From positions 1 through 28,824 of IMG/VR virus record IMGVR_UViG_3300029922_000249: a stretch of DNA of 28,824 nt. One strand, 5' to 3'. Numbering within the stretch: the stretch's first letter is position 1; each line of letters opens with the position of its first letter. A program made the translations under genes and the position numbers. The notes beneath the pieces were generated by a model, which did not search any database, had not been told where the DNA came from, and saw only the letters and a program-made list of their open reading frames with translations. Below are positions 24,608 to 28,824 of this stretch, in pieces. Origin of the DNA: a virus.

Positions 24608-24702
24608 CGTCTTACTCTCCTTACTTATATATTGAGCAGTTGGTAAATCGGTGGTCGTGAACAAATACTATGACTTTCAATCTCATTAAGTGAGAGGATT
24701 TG
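24608..24702. promoter_or_regulatory. Divergent intergenic region between the leftward tail block and the rightward fibre block
   Basis: These 95 bp are the only place where two transcription units diverge, so both blocks may be started here. A/T-rich hexamers occur in both directions: TACTAT at 24666-24671 for the rightward genes, and a TATATA-type stretch at 24626-24632 for the leftward genes. Neither has a convincing -35 at 16-18 bp, so a phage-specific promoter or a start elsewhere is possible. Confidence 0.4.
24681..24695 (+). promoter_or_regulatory. Short inverted repeat overlapping the ribosome binding site of the 198-aa gene
   Basis: TCTCA and TGAGA form 5-bp arms around a 5-base loop. 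The right arm overlaps the GAGAGG ribosome binding site that lies 5 bp before the ATG at 24703. In RNA this could form a weak hairpin masking the site; in DNA it could be a small operator. It is short enough to arise by chance. Confidence 0.25.
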
Positions 24703-25299
24703 ATGGCGACCATACCTTACAATTACATCAATCAGTCCATGGTGGCTTCGTGTTTAATCCAACCCAAAGACATCGACTCTTTTTATTTCCCAACTAGTCA
24801 ATCCCACACAGGGTATGCATGGGATGGCACCTTATACTCCGCTGGAGTACAACAGGCTGGGCCAGTGTATGCTTCGTGGTACTCAGAGGGACAAGGGACA
24901 TATCGTGGTGTTCTCAAAACTTTTCCACAATCCGGGTTGGTGCTTCTCTCTAAGGTAGCTCTAACTATTCTCGATGGAAGTAGTTTGCCTATAAATCTGT
25001 GGATGCTTTTCCTGCTTCAAAATACGTTGGTAGACCCAACTTCCGCAAGCCCCACAGGGTTTGCCCTCGTGGATAACTTCAATAGCGAACTCAATGGGTG
25101 GTCCCCTTCCGGGTTAGCCTACGCCGATGGTGTTCTATCAGCCATCTTCACCCCGGATTACGGTAATAAAAGTTTGGTTTCCTCTGATAGCACCAGCTTT
25201 AACGTCAACTCCATTATGGTCATCAACATCGACTTCTCTCAAGACAGAGTGTATCTCGATGTCGCGGTGGACACAAGTGGCGGGTTGCCAACTTTGTAA
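24703..25299 (+). CDS. Phage structural protein of unknown function, first gene of the rightward block
   Basis: The 198-aa protein is not recognised as a named family. I place the start at the ATG (24703), which has GAGAGG 5 bp upstream; an in-frame TTG at 24700 is too close to that site. Residues 1-30 (MATIPYNYINQSMVASCLIQ) and the aromatic-rich middle (YASWYSEGQGTYRGV) look like a virion protein. The part from about 115 (PTGFALVDNFNSELNGWSPS, then GVLSAIFTPDYG) resembles segments seen in tail or baseplate accessory proteins, a recollection without search support. No signal peptide or membrane segment is seen, although residues 75-108 are hydrophobic. It sits 9 bp ahead of the 452-aa gene and probably shares its transcript. 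Confidence 0.75.
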   Translation: MATIPYNYINQSMVASCLIQPKDIDSFYFPTSQSHTGYAWDGTLYSAGVQQAGPVYASWYSEGQGTYRGVLKTFPQSGLVLLSKVALTILDGSSLPINLWMLFLLQNTLVDPTSASPTGFALVDNFNSELNGWSPSGLAYADGVLSAIFTPDYGNKSLVSSDSTSFNVNSIMVINIDFSQDRVYLDVAVDTSGGLPTL

Positions 25300-25308
25300 A
25301 GGCGTCCA

Positions 25309-26667
25309 ATGTCAGTTAACTTAGTACAAACCGCATCAATCACTAAAAACACATCCACGAGTGTGGTGCTCAATTTCCCGTCCGTAACCAAGGCCGGGAA
25401 TTTGTTAGTTATGATTGCGACTACGTATTCGATGCCCGGTGGCATGTCACAATATGTTACTGGGGTGTCTGACTCAGGATATAACAACTGGAATGCCGTC
25501 CAACAGCAATTTGCTAAAGACACCCACTCTCCAAGTGGCACCGGAAGTATCTGTTTGTGGGCTGTTGGAAACGCAAACCCAGTCTCAAGCATCGTCGTAA
25601 ACACTATACCAACCTCATTACTCCAATCTGTTTTTATCTATGAGTTTAGCGGCATTCAACCCACCCCTCTTCCTATTGACATTTCCACCATTGGTGCCAA
25701 CTCCTTAGGCGCTAAAATTCACACCACTGACGTTGGTCGGTTAATTTTGGGTGGTGCGCTTGCTACTTATAGTGGAATCATCTCAGGAGCACAATCACCA
25801 GCTACAGGTATGCACGTAGGTGTGGCGGGTTCCTACACACTAAAAGGAACTAATTACCATAATTATGTTGGGGATGGGTACTATCAGTCGGGCACCAGCG
25901 GCGATAACCTTCTCTACTTTTCAGGTGTATCAGGGACAAACCCAGCCTCTATCCAATCAATTGTAGTTGCATTCATTCAACAAAATGAGGGTGTGGAGGT
26001 TCTAACTCTGGCTGAGATATTGACGGTGACTTCCCCCAACCCCGGTAACTTCAGCACCGCGCATGGACTTAACACCACCCCTGCCCTAATCGAAGTCATC
26101 CCCACATCATCCGGAGCGTTTTGGGCTCAAAACCCAGCGTATGATGGAACTAATATCAACCTCGTAGCATCGGACGAGGGATTGACCGCCCTTGTTGCCG
26201 TGTATGTGTCTTCATTTAGCTCTGATGTAACTGTCCCCATCACTTCTCTCTCTGTCACCTCCCCTGATCCGGGTAACTTCACAGTGGCACACAATCTTGG
26301 AGTTACTCCATCCTTAATTGAAATTCTTCCCACGTCAAGTGGGGCTATTTGGGCACAAACACAGGTTTATGACGACACACTTATTTATCTTTCAGCCTCT
26401 GATATAGGGGTGACCGCAGAGGTTTCTGTCTTCCCGCCAGCTTCACCTTTGAATATTGCGATTCCAGCTACGACATTATTTGTGGACTCACCGGCAGGGG
26501 GTAATTTCACTGTGACACATGGGCTTGGCAATGTTCCCTCAAGAATCGAAATCCTCTCCACTTCAAACGGGGCGATGTGGGCTCAGACACCAGCTTTCGA
26601 TGGAACCTATATATACCTTGTGGCTTCGGATGAAGCTGTGACTGCACAAATTTCTGTTTACGCTTAG
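25309..26667 (+). CDS. Tail-fibre-like protein with three C-terminal repeats
   Basis: The 452-aa protein has an N-terminal beta-sandwich-like half (residues 1-225). It contains VVLNFPSVTKAGNLLVMIA and a VSDSGYNNW turn, a pattern I associate with phage and bacterial surface proteins in which 'a-G-N-L-L-V' precedes a 'v-s-D-s-x-G-N' strand. The C-terminal half holds three closely related modules at about 236-299, 313-375 and 389-452. Each runs from V-x-S-P-x-x-G-N-F-T, through A-H-G-L-G...P-S-x-I-E-I and T-S-S-G-A-x-W-A-Q, to L-V-A-S-D-x-x-V-T-A. No signal peptide is present, in contrast to the next two genes. AAAGG lies just upstream of the ATG. A repeated receptor-contact or stalk unit of a fibre is the likely role. 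Confidence 0.75.
   Translation: MSVNLVQTASITKNTSTSVVLNFPSVTKAGNLLVMIATTYSMPGGMSQYVTGVSDSGYNNWNAVQQQFAKDTHSPSGTGSICLWAVGNANPVSSIVVNTIPTSLLQSVFIYEFSGIQPTPLPIDISTIGANSLGAKIHTTDVGRLILGGALATYSGIISGAQSPATGMHVGVAGSYTLKGTNYHNYVGDGYYQSGTSGDNLLYFSGVSGTNPASIQSIVVAFIQQNEGVEVLTLAEILTVTSPNPGNFSTAHGLNTTPALIEVIPTSSGAFWAQNPAYDGTNINLVASDEGLTALVAVYVSSFSSDVTVPITSLSVTSPDPGNFTVAHNLGVTPSLIEILPTSSGAIWAQTQVYDDTLIYLSASDIGVTAEVSVFPPASPLNIAIPATTLFVDSPAGGNFTVTHGLGNVPSRIEILSTSNGAMWAQTPAFDGTYIYLVASDEAVTAQISVYA
26014..26664 (+). repeat. Three tandem protein modules (about 64 aa, spaced 76-77 aa)
   Basis: The modules lie at about 26014-26205, 26245-26433 and 26473-26664. The landmarks GNF(S/T), (A/T)H-x-L, TS(S/N)GA-x-WAQ and ASD recur at equal spacing in all three. 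The DNA is clearly related but not identical, so the duplication has had time to diverge. Confidence 0.85.
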
Positions 26668-26677
26668 GGAGAATTGA

Positions 26678-27760
26678 ATGAAAACACTCACCGTTTGGAT
26701 TGGACTGCTGCTTAGCTCATTTTGTGCTGCGGCTCAACAGCCGCAATCTCCGACAACCCCTATTTACAAAGTTAACGCAGAGACCGCCAATGGGGTGGCT
26801 CCCGGTTATGCTCCCTGTGCTGATGCCTCCATATCATGCTCTAGCACAACCGGCCTAAACTTATACCTCGGTCCGGGAACAGTGAACTGCAACGGTGTGA
26901 TGGTCAGTTATGCTGGGGGAACTCTTGCATTAAACGCAAGTACAACCAACTACATTTATTTAAACACAGCAAGTAGCTGTGTCCCGGCCAACAAAACGAC
27001 AGTGTTCACTACCAGTGATATTCCCCTTGCTGTTGTGGTAACAAATGGTAGTCAGGTTACTGCCACCTGTGGCTCTGGAAGCCAACCTTGTATTACTGAT
27101 GACCGAACCATATTTACTTACATTCAACCCTCGACCTCATTCGTAATCAACTCCTTTACAGGGTGTAGTGGCACCCTCGAAATTGGTGCAACAGCAACTA
27201 ACCCAACGTGCTCTGCTACCTACTCTTCCACACCAACAAGTGCAAGCATTACGAACACCGACAGTGTCGATTCTCCTCTAGTGTTGACCACCCCATTTAC
27301 CAGTGGCACCATTGTTGGAAGTTTCCACCACACAGCAGCGGCGACGACTACAATCACCCTCACCGCAATCAGTGGAGTAACAACAAAAACCGCTACCCTA
27401 ACTTACACTTGGAACCCTCGCATTTTTGCTGGCATCGGTTCTGCGGGGGCGAGTTCTTCAGTTACAGCATCAGGAACAACTGCGGTTCTTAGTACATCTG
27501 ATGTTTTATCAAGCGCAGGTTTAGGCACAGAAGTTGTAGGTGAGACGTTTTCAGCCCTTCAGCCAAGTGGACAGTCTATATATTTACTTCTTACAGGAAA
27601 CACCCATACTTTTGTTGACGTTGGAACAGGGTTTCCTTTAGTGTTTAACGCTCCGACCACTGTAACTTTCGTTAATCAAAACGGTTCCACTGTAACCATG
27701 TACCTTTACCAGAGCACTAATCTGCTCTATGGAACTTATACCCCTAAGGTGACCAGCTAA
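26678..27760 (+). CDS. Secreted fibre-like protein with a Sec signal peptide and phage-type Ig domain
   Basis: The 360-aa protein starts with a textbook signal peptide: MK, a hydrophobic core (LTVWIGLLLSSF) and an A-A-A cut site before QQ near residue 19/20. The mature part has eight cysteines (47, 54, 71, 101, 131, 138, 163, 178), an even number mostly in close pairs, as expected for disulfides outside the cytoplasm. Residues about 155-345 resemble an Ig-like module common in phage tail fibres: EIGATATNPTCSATYSSTPT, then TLTYTWNPRIFAGIG and a late IYLLL strand. GGGAG lies 6 bp before the ATG. Its stop overlaps the next start by 1 bp. A signal peptide is odd for a virion protein. It might be exported to the cell surface, or the element may be a prophage whose fibre genes have been taken over by the host. 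Confidence 0.82.
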   Translation: MKTLTVWIGLLLSSFCAAAQQPQSPTTPIYKVNAETANGVAPGYAPCADASISCSSTTGLNLYLGPGTVNCNGVMVSYAGGTLALNASTTNYIYLNTASSCVPANKTTVFTTSDIPLAVVVTNGSQVTATCGSGSQPCITDDRTIFTYIQPSTSFVINSFTGCSGTLEIGATATNPTCSATYSSTPTSASITNTDSVDSPLVLTTPFTSGTIVGSFHHTAAATTTITLTAISGVTTKTATLTYTWNPRIFAGIGSAGASSSVTASGTTAVLSTSDVLSSAGLGTEVVGETFSALQPSGQSIYLLLTGNTHTFVDVGTGFPLVFNAPTTVTFVNQNGSTVTMYLYQSTNLLYGTYTPKVTS

Positions 27761-28824
27761 TGAAAAAACTTGCCTCTATCTTTGTTGCCCTTGTTCTTTC
27801 GCTCCTCGGAGTTGTTGTAGTAGGGGCACAGGTATCTGCTCCCCAAATCCCTGTTTCAGGAAATCTAGGCTCTGGCGGCGTGTTTCCGCTGTTCAATTCT
27901 GGCACTATCTCATTCACTGATGCCAGCCACACCATGACTTACCCTGAGACAAGCGCAAGTTTCATCAAATTGACTAGCTCAGTCACCTTGACCGCCACCC
28001 GCAATCTAGTTGCTCCCCTAACCCGTGGGTTTACTTTCACTATTGAGAACAACACAACCGGAGGTCAGTCAATTCTAGTCACCGGATCATCGGGGTCAGG
28101 GGTGACTATTCCCAACGGGCAGACTGTCGTGGTTGTTTGCGACGGGACAAATTACGTGCAAGCCGGAGCAAGTGGCGGCGGTAGCGGCATCACACAACTA
28201 ACTGGTGATGTAACTGCTGGACCGGGCTCAGGATCACAAGCTGCAACGTTACCAACAGTTAACAGTAACGTTGGAACGTGTGGTGACGCGACTCATGTTG
28301 GTCAGGTCACTCTCAATGCAAAAGGACTTGCAACTGCTTGCACTCCCGTGTCCATTACGGCAGGTACTCCTGTCAAGGTTAATGGTACTAATGTTGGAGG
28401 TTCAGCTTCCAACTTCAACAACACCACGCCATCCGCACCGGGTGGTGATGTGCCTGTAATTTTTCAAACCGATGGCTCGGGTAATGCTAGTGGATATGTC
28501 CCCGCCAGTGCGGTCGGGTTGTCTCTTCCAGCCAACACAAATTTTCTTAGTGCAGGCGATTCGAGAAACCTAATCTCGTCATCCTGCATCACTTCGACTG
28601 TAGACCGAGGCTCTATTACTTCAGGATCGGTCACAAGTGGAATCGCAACATTTCAGACTATCAACGGATACGGCTTCGCCAGTGGACCGTCAGGATATGT
28701 CGGAAGCATCTTAAGGCTGTCTGGATTCACAGGTTCCTACACCGCGTTGAATGGTCAGTTATTCCAGTTCACATCGGCCAATGGAACAACGCTGGTTGGC
28801 CCAGTGACGGGAGTTCCTGATGGT
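27760..28824 (+). CDS. Fibre-like protein with a Sec signal peptide (3' end missing)
   Basis: The frame opens at an ATG that overlaps the previous stop by one base (TAATG) and stays open for 355 codons to the window edge; I checked each codon. The first residues (MKKLASIFVALVLSLLGVVV) form a clear Sec signal peptide with a likely cut after VGA or VSA. Residues about 146-200 contain the phrase LTGDVTAGPGSGSQAATLP, then VGTCGDATHVGQVTLNAKGL and ATAC, which I know from many phage tail-fibre and host-surface proteins ('V-G-T-x-G-x-A-T-x-V-x-Q-x-T-V-D-A-K-G'). The rest is Gly/Ser/Thr-rich beta sequence. Its length is unknown because the end is outside the window. Coupled translation with the 360-aa gene suggests that both act in the same surface structure. 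Confidence 0.85.
   Translation, partial: MKKLASIFVALVLSLLGVVVVGAQVSAPQIPVSGNLGSGGVFPLFNSGTISFTDASHTMTYPETSASFIKLTSSVTLTATRNLVAPLTRGFTFTIENNTTGGQSILVTGSSGSGVTIPNGQTVVVVCDGTNYVQAGASGGGSGITQLTGDVTAGPGSGSQAATLPTVNSNVGTCGDATHVGQVTLNAKGLATACTPVSITAGTPVKVNGTNVGGSASNFNNTTPSAPGGDVPVIFQTDGSGNASGYVPASAVGLSLPANTNFLSAGDSRNLISSSCITSTVDRGSITSGSVTSGIATFQTINGYGFASGPSGYVGSILRLSGFTGSYTALNGQLFQFTSANGTTLVGPVTGVPDG

Noticed and set aside
24608-24664. Longer start for the HNH gene
   Set aside because: The extra 19 residues are not part of the first zinc module, and the ATG at 24607 has GGAG upstream.
25239-25604. Minus-strand 121-codon frame across the 198-aa and 452-aa genes
   Set aside because: It covers two well-supported plus-strand genes and their junction, and its protein shows no recognisable features.
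26014-26664. Diversity-generating retroelement target
   Set aside because: The repeats invite the idea, but there is no reverse transcriptase gene or template repeat in the window.
1-28824. tRNA genes, CRISPR arrays, IS elements, integrase and attachment sites
   Set aside because: None could be supported. Nearly all bases are in protein genes, and the longest gap is 95 bp.

Overview
The window is a piece of a tailed bacteriophage (or prophage) genome, almost wholly coding, with genes packed end to end. The clearest evidence is a long minus-strand series that reads, in transcription order, as a gp25/W-like protein, a gpJ/gp6-like baseplate protein and a gpI-like tail protein. That is the W-J-I order of P2-type baseplate modules, so a contractile-tail (myovirus-like) virion is inferred. 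The proteins are unusually large (872, 1395, 1261 and 2158 residues), which suggests a large genome. The host cannot be fixed from sequence alone. Moderate G+C, abundant putative-Ig (He_PIG-type) domains and Sec signal peptides on the fibre genes suggest a Gram-negative host from soil or a similar habitat. Acidobacteriota is a guess from remembered similarity, not a demonstrated result.

Layout. Positions 24607 down to 1 are transcribed leftward: an HNH endonuclease with two zinc-ribbon modules (245 aa); a zinc-ribbon-only companion (130 aa); a 1261-aa tail protein with a C-terminal beta-helix; a 2158-aa multi-Ig protein; a 739-aa protein with a PA14-like domain; an unrecognised 231-aa protein; a gp25/W-like protein; a J-like baseplate protein; an I-like tail protein carrying carbohydrate-binding-like repeats; a DUF723-type endonuclease; and the first 480 codons of a protein with an ADP-ribosyltransferase-like motif set that runs off the left edge. 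Gaps are 0-30 bp and several stops touch the next start or its ribosome binding site, so this looks like one operon.

A 95-bp divergent region (24608-24702) separates this block from a rightward block: a 198-aa protein, a 452-aa protein ending in three roughly 64-aa repeats, a 360-aa protein and a protein of at least 355 aa that runs off the right edge. The last two have clear Sec signal peptides, although their bodies look like phage tail-fibre modules.

Working together, the leftward genes would build the baseplate and its host-facing decorations, and the rightward genes would supply adhesins. Three free-standing homing-type genes sit at module edges. No RNA gene, CRISPR array, integrase, IS element or attachment site was seen, and no stretch longer than 100 bp lacks a gene.
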